Positions 8,707-14,337 of a stretch of 14,337 nucleotides of DNA are shown here, piece by piece. Position 1 is the first letter of the stretch. Each line of letters begins with the position of its first letter. The stretch comes from an uncultured Spartobacteria bacterium. Lineage in GTDB: Bacteria; Verrucomicrobiota; Verrucomicrobiia; Chthoniobacterales; JAATET01. Made by a program: the position numbers and the translations under genes. Under the pieces are notes generated by a model. That model made no database searches, had not been told where the DNA came from, and saw only the letters and a list, made by a program, of their open reading frames with translations. The stretch covers positions 1 to 14,337 of the forward strand of contig CALGTD010000204.1 of assembly GCA_937901895.1 (NCBI GenBank), read 5' to 3'.

Positions 8707-9842
8707 AGACCAGGCGCGACTATTACGAGATCCTGGGCGTCGAGCGCGGCGCCTCGCCCGAGGAGATCAAGCGGTCCTACCGCAAACTCGCGGTGAAGTA
8801 TCACCCGGACAAGAATCCGGGCGATCACGAAGCCGAGGAGCGATTCAAGGAACTCGGCGAGGCCTACGACGTGCTCATGGATCCCGACAAGCGCGCCGCC
8901 TACGACCGCTACGGGCACGCGGCGTTCAGCCAGGGGGGCATGGGTGGCGGCGGTGGAGGTGGATTTCATGATCCGTTCGACCTCTTCCGCGAAGTCTTCG
9001 GCGCGGGCGGAGGCGGAGGAGGAATATTCGACCACTTCTTCGGCGGAGGAAATGCCGACGGCCGCCAGCGCGGCTCCGACCTGCGCTACGACATCCAGAT
9101 CACCCTCGAGGAGGCCGCAGCCGGCATCGAAAAGGAAATCGAGATCCGCAAGCTCAACACCTGCGGATCGTGCGACGGCTCCGGCGCCCAGGCCGGCTCG
9201 CGCACGGTCACGTGCTCGACCTGCCGCGGGCGCGGTCAGGTCGTCGTTTCCCGCGGATTTTTCCAGGTCGCGCAGACCTGTCCGAACTGCCACGGCACCG
9301 GTCGCGTCGTGGAAAAGCCTTGCCGCGCCTGCGCCGGCGAAGGCCGCGTCGAAAAGACCTCCCGTGTGAAACTCAAAATCCCGGCCGGCATCGAGCACGG
9401 CTCCCGTCTGCGCTCCGGCGGCAACGGCGAGGCCGGCATGCGCGGCGGCGCGGCGGGCGATCTCTACGTCGTCGTTCACATCAAGGAACACCCGATCTTC
9501 GAGCGCGAGGGCAGCGATCTCCATTGCGAGGTGCCGATTCCCTTCTCCACCGCCGCACTCGGCGGCGAAATTCACGTTCCCACGCTGAAGGGGGCGGTGA
9601 ATCTCAAGATCCCCGCCGGCACACAGGGCGGCTCAACCTTCCGCGTTCGCGGCCAGGGCATGCCCCATCTGCAGCAGGGCGGTCGCGGCGATCTTTTCGT
9701 TCGCGTCCAGGTGGAGGTGCCGACGAAGCTGAATTCCGAGCAGCGTGCAAAACTCGAGGAGTTTGCCGCGCTCTGTGGCGACGACAACACCCCGCTGCAT
9801 CGCTCGTTTTACGACAAGCTGAAGGACTTTTTCACGTCGTAG
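8703..9842 (+). CDS. dnaJ: Chaperone protein DnaJ (type I Hsp40)
   Basis: DnaJ delivers unfolded proteins to DnaK and stimulates its ATPase. The 379-aa product has all type I parts: a J domain (about 4-72) with the HPD motif at His34-Pro35-Asp36, a Gly/Phe-rich linker (about 72-118) with two long glycine runs, the cysteine-rich zinc domain with four CxxCxGxG repeats (Cys154/157, 171/174, 193/196, 207/210), and two substrate-binding beta domains up to the C-terminus. The start overlaps the grpE stop (ATGA). The stop at 9842 lies 11 bp inside the 3' end of the convergent rluE gene, leaving no room for an intrinsic terminator between them. Length matches typical DnaJ (about 375-385) and no residue of note is missing. 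Confidence 0.98.
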   Translation: MKTRRDYYEILGVERGASPEEIKRSYRKLAVKYHPDKNPGDHEAEERFKELGEAYDVLMDPDKRAAYDRYGHAAFSQGGMGGGGGGGFHDPFDLFREVFGAGGGGGGIFDHFFGGGNADGRQRGSDLRYDIQITLEEAAAGIEKEIEIRKLNTCGSCDGSGAQAGSRTVTCSTCRGRGQVVVSRGFFQVAQTCPNCHGTGRVVEKPCRACAGEGRVEKTSRVKLKIPAGIEHGSRLRSGGNGEAGMRGGAAGDLYVVVHIKEHPIFEREGSDLHCEVPIPFSTAALGGEIHVPTLKGAVNLKIPAGTQGGSTFRVRGQGMPHLQQGGRGDLFVRVQVEVPTKLNSEQRAKLEEFAALCGDDNTPLHRSFYDKLKDFFTS

Positions 9843-10404
9843 CGAAGACCGCCGTCCGCTCGATCGCCGTCAGTTCACGCCACGCGCCCGGCGCGAGATC
9901 GGCCGGCAGGTCGAATGCGCCGATGCGCACCCGCATGAGTCGCAGCGTAGGGTGTCCAACGGCTGCGGTCATCTTGCGCACCTGCCGGTTTCGTCCCTCG
10001 CGCAACTCGAGAGCGATCCAGGTATCGGGCACGGTCTTCCTCACGCGGATGGGTGGGTTCCGGGGCGCGACGACCGGCTGCGGATCAAGGACCCACGCCC
10101 GCGCGGGAAGGGTGCGCTTTCCTTCGATCGTCACTCCGGCCTCCAGACTCGCGATCGCCGCCGCGTCCGGCGCGCCTTCGACCTGCGCCCAATAGCGCCG
10201 CCAGTGGGCACGGCGTGGATCCAGCAGCCGGCTGTTCAATCCCGCCTCGTCGCTCAGGAGCAGAAGTCCCTCAGAATCCGAATCCAGCCGGCCTAGCGGA
10301 TACACGCGCGGCGGCAGTCCCAGCTCCGCGAGCGTGCGATGCCGCGGGTCCTCCTGTGTGAACTGGCTGAGAAATCCGTAGGGTTTGTTCAGCGCAAGCA
10401 ACAT
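9832..10404 (-). CDS. rluE: 23S rRNA pseudouridine synthase, RluE type
   Basis: RluE isomerises one uridine (U2457 in E. coli numbering) of 23S rRNA. The 190-aa product is of the RsuA/RluE group without an S4 domain. Catalytic Asp41 sits in GRLDSDSEGLLLL. Long stretches match E. coli RluE as I remember it: NKPYGFLSQFTQE near the start, then PRNPPIR, EGRNRQVRKMTA, GHPTLRLMR and the ending WRELTAIERT. I chose ATG at 10404 because NKPY begins five residues later, as in the family; a longer frame from a TTG at 10509 adds a non-homologous-looking tail. The gene converges on dnaJ with an 11-bp overlap. A short reading frame upstream ends with its TGA overlapping this ATG (TGATG), which suggests coupling to a small upstream gene or its remnant. 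Confidence 0.93.
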   Translation of the reverse strand: MLLALNKPYGFLSQFTQEDPRHRTLAELGLPPRVYPLGRLDSDSEGLLLLSDEAGLNSRLLDPRRAHWRRYWAQVEGAPDAAAIASLEAGVTIEGKRTLPARAWVLDPQPVVAPRNPPIRVRKTVPDTWIALELREGRNRQVRKMTAAVGHPTLRLMRVRIGAFDLPADLAPGAWRELTAIERTAVFATT

Positions 10405-10511
10405 CAAACGTCCCGGTGAATCGGTTTCGCAGGCATTCTGCCGTGAAGGTCCATCCGCACGTCGTAGTCGCGCAGGGAGGCGTTCGCGAGCGCGAACTCC
10501 CACGGGCAACG
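10404..10511 (-). other. Short reading frame or gene remnant ahead of rluE
   Basis: This minus-strand frame ends in a TGA (10406-10404) that overlaps the rluE ATG as TGATG. From about 10508 it reads CPWEFALANASLRDYDVR and continues to DLHGRMPAKPIHRDV. About twenty consecutive codons end in G or C, as in the real genes here, and the peptide looks natural. No ATG, GTG or TTG opens this frame between the nnr start and residue 17 of that peptide (a GTG at 10460). A neighbouring frame just upstream reads NPELARAKGER, so a frameshifted small gene is possible. I know no family for it. It may be a small coupled protein, a decayed gene or chance. Confidence 0.3.
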
Positions 10512-10556
10512 CTCTTTCGCCTTTGGCCCGCGCGAGCTCCGGGTTAGGCTCGCGCC

Positions 10557-12056
10557 ATGCTCGTCACCGCCGCGCAAATGAAGGCCGTCGAGGAGGCGGC
10601 GTTTGCCCGCGGTGTGTCCGCGGAGGATTTGATGGAACGCGCGGGGCTCTCCATCGCGCGGGAGATCGTTCGATTTTTCCCCGAGCCGGCGCAGGTGCTT
10701 GCTGTCTGCGGCAAGGGCAACAACGCCGGCGATGTGCTCGTTGCCGCGCGCCATCTGCGCGAAGCAGGCTGGTCCGCGCGCGAATTGCTGGTCTTTCCCG
10801 AGGACGCACTTTCCCCGCTCAGCCGCGTCCAGCTCGCACGTCTTCGGGAAACTCCGGAGCAATCGCCGTCCCAACTCGCCCCCGGCCGCCTCGTCGTGCT
10901 CGACGGCCTGCTTGGCATCGGAACGCAAGGCGCTCCGCGCGAGCCGATCGCCGGCGCGATCCGCCAGATCGAAGCCCTGCGCACCGCCCGCGGCGCCTTC
11001 GTGGTCGCGGCGGACATTCCGAGCGGACTCGATGCCGACACGGGCGTTCCCGCCTCATCCTGCGTCACCGCGGACCTCACGGTCACGATCGGCATTGCAA
11101 AGGCCGGTCTCGTCGCGGACACCGCCACCGCGCATGTCGGTCGGCTCGCGCTCGCGCCCCTCGCGGAACTCACCACCGACCACGGCGATCCCGCAGGTCT
11201 CATCACGCCTGAAACCCTGCGCCCGCTCCGATTCCCTCCCTCGTTCGATTCCCACAAGGGCCTCTGGGGCCGCGTCGGCATCGTCGCCGGCTCACGTGGC
11301 TACCTTGGCGCGGCGCGGCTGTGTTCCATGGGCGCCCTGCGCGCCGGCGGCGGACTGATCACCCTCTACACGCTTGCTGACACCTACGATCTGCTCGCCA
11401 CCGGATGTCCCCCGGAGGTCATGGTGAAGCCGGTGAAGCGATTTGCGGACCTCCTCGACGACAAGCTCGACGCCCTCGCGATCGGTCCGGGCCTCGGAAT
11501 GTCGAACGACGCCGCGATTCTCGAGATCCTCGAAAAATTCCCCTCACCCGCCGTGGTCGATGCCGACGCCCTCAACGTCCTGTCGCGCTCCCGGTCGTGG
11601 CCCGTCTTCGCGGCGCAACGGCTTTTCACTCCTCACCCCGGCGAGATGCTGCGGCTTTTTCCCGAAGCCGAAGCACTCACACGGCGGGAAGCCGCCGAGA
11701 AATTCACCAACACGCATCCCGTCACCCTGCTGCTCAAAGGCGCGCGAGCGATTGTTTCCGAAGCCGGCAAGGCGACCGCCTTCAACACGACGGGAAATCC
11801 CGGCATGGGCACTGGCGGCATGGGCGACGTTCTCAGCGGAGTCGCCGCCGCATTGCTCGCGCGAAACTTTCCTGCATTCCACGCGGCCATGCTGGGCGCA
11901 TGGCTTTGCGGGCGCGCGGCCGAACTCTCCGTCTTCGCACGTGGGGGTTCTCCGGAATCCCTCTCCGCGAGCGACATTCCCCACCACCTCGGCGGAGCAT
12001 TTGGGGAACTCAGTCTTTCTTTCGCCGACCCGGCAGGCGCAGGCGGTTCCGCTTGA
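10557..12056 (+). CDS. nnr: Bifunctional NAD(P)HX epimerase / ADP-dependent NAD(P)HX dehydratase (YjeF family)
   Basis: This enzyme repairs hydrated NADH/NADPH: the N-terminal domain interconverts the R and S epimers, and the C-terminal domain dehydrates S-NAD(P)HX using ADP. The 499-aa product has the YjeF_N domain at about 1-205, opening MLVTAAQMKAVEEAAF, with potassium/substrate-site GKGNNAGD (52-59; the usual GNNGGD has Ala57 in place of Gly) and the AADIPSGLDADTG motif. The ribokinase-like dehydratase domain (about 225-499) shows HKGLWGRVGIVAGS, ALAIGPGLG, FTPHPGEMLRL and GNPGMGTGGMGDVLSG with the catalytic Asp. Length is close to E. coli Nnr (515). It starts 152 bp from the divergent rluE. 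Its 3' end overlaps the convergent DUF697 gene by 47 bp. No clear Shine-Dalgarno sequence is present. Confidence 0.95.
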   Translation: MLVTAAQMKAVEEAAFARGVSAEDLMERAGLSIAREIVRFFPEPAQVLAVCGKGNNAGDVLVAARHLREAGWSARELLVFPEDALSPLSRVQLARLRETPEQSPSQLAPGRLVVLDGLLGIGTQGAPREPIAGAIRQIEALRTARGAFVVAADIPSGLDADTGVPASSCVTADLTVTIGIAKAGLVADTATAHVGRLALAPLAELTTDHGDPAGLITPETLRPLRFPPSFDSHKGLWGRVGIVAGSRGYLGAARLCSMGALRAGGGLITLYTLADTYDLLATGCPPEVMVKPVKRFADLLDDKLDALAIGPGLGMSNDAAILEILEKFPSPAVVDADALNVLSRSRSWPVFAAQRLFTPHPGEMLRLFPEAEALTRREAAEKFTNTHPVTLLLKGARAIVSEAGKATAFNTTGNPGMGTGGMGDVLSGVAAALLARNFPAFHAAMLGAWLCGRAAELSVFARGGSPESLSASDIPHHLGGAFGELSLSFADPAGAGGSA

Positions 12057-13125
12057 AGGACTCGAGCCCCGGCTGCAGCCGGCGGAACAACTTCCGCGTC
12101 TCCTGCAGCGGCAGATCCTCGATGAAATAGGCAATCGACGCCCGCCCGATCGCATACGTGCCCGCACCAGCAACGATGCCCGAGATCGCATTTCCCCATA
12201 GCGGGAACACCTTCAGCAACGCGCGCGCCCCCTCGCGAAACGCAAAGCCTGCACCGAGGTTCACTCCGAGCGCCGCGGTAAATTCCGCGATCAATCGCGG
12301 ACTCGCCTTTCGCCCGCTCACATAGACCACGAGCCCGACCATCAGCGTCTGCAATGTCATCAGGATCGGCATGTCCGCCAGCGGGATCGGCTGCATCCCG
12401 ATCACTCCGCACACCGCGGTAAACGATTTCAACAGCGACATCGCGATGGCCGCCTGCGCGGCGCGGGCGCCGGACATCCGCGCAAATTCGAGTCGCGCCG
12501 GATTCGGCAGTTCCCCGCAGACCGCCTCCGCGATTGCCTCCCCACCGCTCTCCGCGGCAAGCACGTGCAATCCGCGCTGTGAAAACTCCCGGCGTGAATT
12601 CAGCAGCGCGCGCAACCTCGCCCGCCCCGCCTCGCCGTCACCAATCGAAACCGCCACCACGCCCGGCCGGACGTCCTCCGCTCCGGCACAGGTGTTCAAT
12701 CGATCGAGGGCGGATTCAAACTCCGAGCCAAACGCCTCCGCGTCATCCTCAGGTCCCCGCAGGAACACGACCACGTCCGGAATCGAACCCCCGATCGCCG
12801 TTTCATAAAATCCGTCGGGCAGGCTGCCCCGCGCGTCCAGCACCTCGACCGCACCACGATCCGCGACACGGTAGGTGCGCCATCCGTCACGTGCCTCTCC
12901 GGTCTCCACATCCGCATCGCAGACGATCCGCAGCAACGCAGGCACCGTCGTTCCCGCAGCGCCGCCGAGCACCAGCACGCGCGCCGGCCGCTGCTCGAGG
13001 AACAGTTCCCGGATGGGCGTCAGTTCCCGCAGGATCGGCTTTCGCGCGGCGCCGGGAAGTTTCTCCACCAGCGACGTCAGCCGCTCGTAGAGCCGCAGCA
13101 CACTGTCACGATTCAAAGTTTGCAA
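12010..13125 (-). CDS. DUF697 membrane protein with a degenerate GTPase domain
   Basis: The C-terminal half (about 215-335) is a recognisable DUF697 (YcjF-like) domain: a SLLKSFTAVCGVIGMQPIPL-type motif, then ADMPILMTLQTLMVG, a conserved GR, and FPLWGNAISGIVAGAGTYAIGRA, containing hydrophobic, probably membrane-embedded helices. The N-terminal half (about 45-200) has the layout of the Era-like GTPase usually fused to DUF697, but its G1 loop reads LVLGGAAGTTVPALL, lacking the Lys of GxxxxGK(S/T), and the NKxD position reads VVAVSIGDGE. A DxxG-like DARG (97-100) remains. The tail is basic. The first codon at 13125 is TTG and overlaps the bcp stop by 20 bp; a GTG at 13101, four bases after that stop, is an equally good start. 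The 3' end overlaps nnr. Molecular role unknown. Confidence 0.8.
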   Translation of the reverse strand: MQTLNRDSVLRLYERLTSLVEKLPGAARKPILRELTPIRELFLEQRPARVLVLGGAAGTTVPALLRIVCDADVETGEARDGWRTYRVADRGAVEVLDARGSLPDGFYETAIGGSIPDVVVFLRGPEDDAEAFGSEFESALDRLNTCAGAEDVRPGVVAVSIGDGEAGRARLRALLNSRREFSQRGLHVLAAESGGEAIAEAVCGELPNPARLEFARMSGARAAQAAIAMSLLKSFTAVCGVIGMQPIPLADMPILMTLQTLMVGLVVYVSGRKASPRLIAEFTAALGVNLGAGFAFREGARALLKVFPLWGNAISGIVAGAGTYAIGRASIAYFIEDLPLQETRKLFRRLQPGLESFKRNRLRLPGRRKKD

Positions 13126-13600
13126 GGTCTTCCAAAAGGATGCCCGTGTGTTCGGCCGGCTTCACCCGGCGATGCACGGATTTGATTCTTCCGTCCGGGC
13201 GGATCACGACGGTCGTCCGCTCGGTTCCCATGAACTTCCGGCCATACAGATTCTTTTCAACCCATACTCCGAATGCCTCCACGATCCGCCGGTCCTCATC
13301 GCTGATCAACGGATACGGCAGCCCCTGCTTCTCGATGAACTTCCGGTGACTCTCCACCGAATCCACGCTCACGCCGAAAATCTCCGCATCCGTCGCACGC
13401 AAAGCCGCCCACTCGTCCCGCAGCCCGCACGCCTGCGTGGTGCAGCCCGGCGTCCCGTCCTTCGAATAAAACACCAGCACCACCGTGCGACCGCGCAAAT
13501 CCTCCGACCGCACGAGCGTCCCTTCGAGTCCGAAGCGCCCGCCCACCGCGATGCCCTCGAACGCAGGCGCCATGGTCCCCGGCGACAGCTCCGCACTCAT
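13106..13600 (-). CDS. bcp: Thiol peroxidase of the Bcp/PrxQ peroxiredoxin family
   Basis: This cytosolic peroxidase reduces hydrogen peroxide and organic hydroperoxides with thioredoxin as usual donor. The 164-aa product shows the peroxidatic motif FYSKDGTPGCTTQACGLRD with Cys53 and the PrxQ-type resolving Cys58 five residues on, followed by GVSVDSVESHRKF and PLISDE, typical of the family. Length is slightly above the usual 150-160. I chose ATG at 13600 because it overlaps the upstream gene's stop as ATGA and gives a family-like N-terminus; the frame stays open further upstream through the tRNA but that part is not protein. The gene is coupled to the 109-aa protein upstream and overlaps the DUF697 gene downstream. 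No OxyR-type site could be identified. Confidence 0.94.
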   Translation of the reverse strand: MSAELSPGTMAPAFEGIAVGGRFGLEGTLVRSEDLRGRTVVLVFYSKDGTPGCTTQACGLRDEWAALRATDAEIFGVSVDSVESHRKFIEKQGLPYPLISDEDRRIVEAFGVWVEKNLYGRKFMGTERTTVVIRPDGRIKSVHRRVKPAEHTGILLEDLANFES

Positions 13601-13926
13601 CCCGCTCTCGCTTCCAGCCAGTCGATGGCCTTCAGGTAGCTCTGCCGTTCCAGATAGTGCCGCAACATCGGGTCCGCTCCCGGCCCGAGCCTGCGCGCAG
13701 CCTCGTCGACCCGCGCCGACGCCTTCATCAACTGGTTCAGATGCTCCTGCGCGTCCCGTTCGTAAAGCTCGCGATTTCCGACGACTGCCATCCGCTCCCG
13801 CAGCGCCTCCTGCAACTCCGCCAACACATCCGCATCCATCGGAAAAATCATGCGTCCGCTCCCGGTCGAAAGTCCAGTCGGGGAAAAAAATCCGTCGATT
13901 TCGAGTTGAAATTCCCGCCGCTCCAT
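13597..13926 (-). CDS. Unrecognised small protein coupled to bcp
   Basis: I do not recognise this 109-aa protein. Its first 30 residues (MERREFQLEIDGFFSPTGLS, then STGSGRMIFP) look like a short beta strand plus loop. Residues about 32-108 are charged and helical (ADVLAELQEALRERMAVVG, EHLNQLMKASARVDEAARRL), with leucine spacing that suggests a helical hairpin or short coiled coil. There is no cysteine, signal peptide or membrane segment. The start is well supported: GGAGAGG on the minus strand sits five bases before the ATG at 13926, the clearest ribosome binding site in the window. Its stop overlaps the bcp start (ATGA), implying co-production with the peroxidase. It begins 31 bp from the tRNA gene on the other strand. 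Confidence 0.8.
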   Translation of the reverse strand: MERREFQLEIDGFFSPTGLSTGSGRMIFPMDADVLAELQEALRERMAVVGNRELYERDAQEHLNQLMKASARVDEAARRLGPGADPMLRHYLERQSYLKAIDWLEARAG

Positions 13927-13956
13927 GTTTCCCTCTCCGGCTCCCTGTTCCGGAAA

Positions 13957-14031
13957 TCCTGAGTAGCTCAGTGGTAGAGCGGTCGGCTGTTAACCGATTG
14001 GTCGTAGGTTCGAATCCTACCTCAGGAGCCA
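13957..14031 (+). tRNA. tRNA-Asn (anticodon GUU), CCA encoded
   Basis: A full cloverleaf can be drawn. The acceptor stem is TCCTGAG (13957-13963) with CTCAGGA (14021-14027). The D arm contains the AGTGGTAGA loop. The anticodon stem GTCGG/CCGAT closes the loop CTGTTAA, with GTT at 13989-13991. The T arm is GTAGG-TTCGAAT-CCTAC. The discriminator is G and the CCA is encoded at 14029-14031. Only one G-T pair occurs in the anticodon stem. The gene is divergent from the 109-aa gene and is followed by a T5 run and then the repeat array. No clear promoter is visible in the 30-bp gap upstream. Confidence 0.97.
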
Positions 14032-14048
14032 CTTTTTGACACGGTTTG

Positions 14049-14062
14049 AGGCAGGTTTGCCT
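14049..14062 (+). other. Short GC-rich hairpin after the tRNA
   Basis: AGGCA (14049-14053) and TGCCT (14058-14062) form a 5-bp stem around a GGTT loop, 18 bp after the tRNA CCA. No T-run follows; the only T-run in the area (14034-14038) precedes it. It could take part in 3' processing or termination of the tRNA transcript, but the stem is too short for a firm call. Confidence 0.2.
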
Positions 14063-14107
14063 GTAGCGGCACGTTGAATCTCGCGCACTTTTGCGCGAAG
14101 AACCTTG
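14062..14107 (+). repeat. Hairpin repeat, copy 1 (truncated, 46 bp)
   Basis: This copy opens TGTAGCGGCACGTTGAATC, contains a perfect 7-bp stem TCGCGCA/TGCGCGA (14081-14087 and 14092-14098) with a CTTT loop, and ends AGAACCTTG. It matches the first 46 bases of copy 2 at 38 of 46 positions without gaps. It then joins directly to copy 2, so the second half of the unit is missing. No reading frame in it looks coding. Confidence 0.85.
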
Positions 14108-14178
14108 TGTAGCGGCACGTTGATTCTTGCGCGTTTCTTTGCGAAGAACCCTGCACACGAGGCCGGTATTTTTGCGTT
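14108..14178 (+). repeat. Hairpin repeat, copy 2 (full 71-bp unit)
   Basis: This copy opens TGTAGCGGCACGTTGATTC and ends GGTATTTTTGCGTT. Its hairpin is imperfect: TTCTT/AAGAA plus CGC/GCG with a bulged G (14124-14132 with 14141-14148). It aligns without gaps to copy 3 at 57 of 71 positions. A unique spacer of 24 bp (14179-14202) separates it from copy 3. Confidence 0.85.
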
Positions 14179-14202
14179 AAAGTTTGCACATCACCCGCAG
14201 AG

Positions 14203-14273
14203 TGTAGGGGCGCGTTGAATCCTGCGCACTTCTGCGCGGAAAATCTTGCACACGAGGTCGATATTTTTGCGTT
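14203..14273 (+). repeat. Hairpin repeat, copy 3 (full 71-bp unit)
   Basis: This copy opens TGTAGGGGCGCGTTGAATC and ends GATATTTTTGCGTT. Its hairpin is GCGCA/TGCGC (14224-14228 and 14233-14237) around a CTTC loop, extended by CC/GG (14221-14222 and 14238-14239) with one bulged T. The motif TTGCACACGAGG in the second half is shared with copy 2 apart from one base. Similarity ends at 14273; the sequence after that is unrelated. Confidence 0.85.
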
Positions 14274-14337
14274 GGGTCTTTCCTAGAAGCTATCTCAAAA
14301 TATAGCTGAGTGGAAATGGCATGCTAGGTGCTGCATG
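14274..14337. other. Lower-G+C flank with an inverted repeat, no gene seen
   Basis: The final stretch drops to about 44% G+C (14281-14337). It contains AGCTAT (14288-14293) and ATAGCT (14302-14307), a 6-bp inverted repeat with an 8-nt A-rich loop, inside a wider CCTAG (14282-14286) / CTAGG (14324-14328) pair. No convincing reading frame, RNA gene or promoter is visible. The composition change may mark the edge of an inserted element that continues beyond the window. Confidence 0.35.

Noticed and set aside
9170..10195. Plus-strand frame of 341 codons through dnaJ and rluE
   Set aside because: It overlaps DnaJ's zinc domain in another frame and runs antisense to rluE. The product is an arginine-rich string without motifs.
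10405..10509. N-terminal extension of RluE from a TTG at 10509
   Set aside because: The extension is arginine-rich and unlike the family. The ATG at 10404 places NKPY where RluE proteins begin.
10385..11212. Plus-strand frame of 275 codons at the start of nnr
   Set aside because: It is an alternative frame over a clearly conserved YjeF N-terminal domain, and the product is arginine-rich and low in complexity.
12534..13349. Plus-strand frame of 271 codons opposite the DUF697 and bcp genes
   Set aside because: It is antisense to two supported genes and consists of Pro/Arg/Ala-rich low-complexity sequence.
13601..14158. Upstream extension of the bcp frame through the tRNA, containing GFEPTTNRLTADRSTTELLR
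   Set aside because: This peptide is the translation of the antisense tRNA-Asn, a known source of false proteins in databases. The real bcp start is the ATG at 13600 coupled to the upstream stop.
14062..14273. CRISPR array
   Set aside because: The copies are diverged, 46-71 bp long, and separated by 0 and 24 bp rather than by uniform unique spacers. No cas gene is in the window.

Overview
The window is GC-rich chromosomal DNA, roughly two-thirds G+C by eye, from a Gram-negative bacterium. The evidence for that is heptose biosynthesis (gmhA), an MsbA-type exporter, a lipobox lipoprotein and a type IV prepilin peptidase. A soluble insert in the prepilin peptidase, a SpoIIE/STAS pair, very weak Shine-Dalgarno use and several uncharacterised proteins fit Verrucomicrobiota best. 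That placement is inference. No marker gene in the window fixes it.

Layout. Positions 1-5398 carry five genes on the minus strand, read right to left: an unrecognised protein, gmhA (ATGA overlap), a prepilin peptidase, an MsbA-like ABC exporter and purH, which runs off the left edge. This looks like one long transcription unit joining envelope assembly to purine synthesis. A divergent promoter region near 5447-5524 separates it from a plus-strand block (5533-9842): an unrecognised lipoprotein, a STAS-domain protein, a membrane-anchored GAF-SpoIIE phosphatase, grpE and dnaJ. The last three are joined by ATGA overlaps. Next, rluE (minus) converges on dnaJ and is divergent from the NAD(P)HX repair gene (plus, 10557-12056). 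That gene in turn converges on a minus-strand group of three: an unrecognised 109-aa protein, a Bcp/PrxQ peroxiredoxin and a DUF697 membrane protein with a decayed GTPase domain. A tRNA-Asn(GUU) gene follows at 13957-14031.

The last 300 bp has no convincing gene. It holds three diverged copies of a hairpin-containing repeat, then a short stretch of lower G+C with an inverted repeat that could be the edge of an inserted element.

How the genes relate. STAS plus SpoIIE phosphatase are two arms of a partner-switching circuit. The expected kinase/anti-sigma factor is not in the window, and the phosphatase is translationally coupled to the GrpE/DnaJ co-chaperones, which suggests stress control. 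The rest is mainly housekeeping: purine synthesis, 23S rRNA pseudouridylation, metabolite repair and peroxide detoxification. I see no defence system, CRISPR array, phage module or biosynthetic cluster. The items most worth a second look are the repeat array behind the tRNA, the pseudo-GTPase, the prepilin peptidase insert and the phosphatase-chaperone operon.
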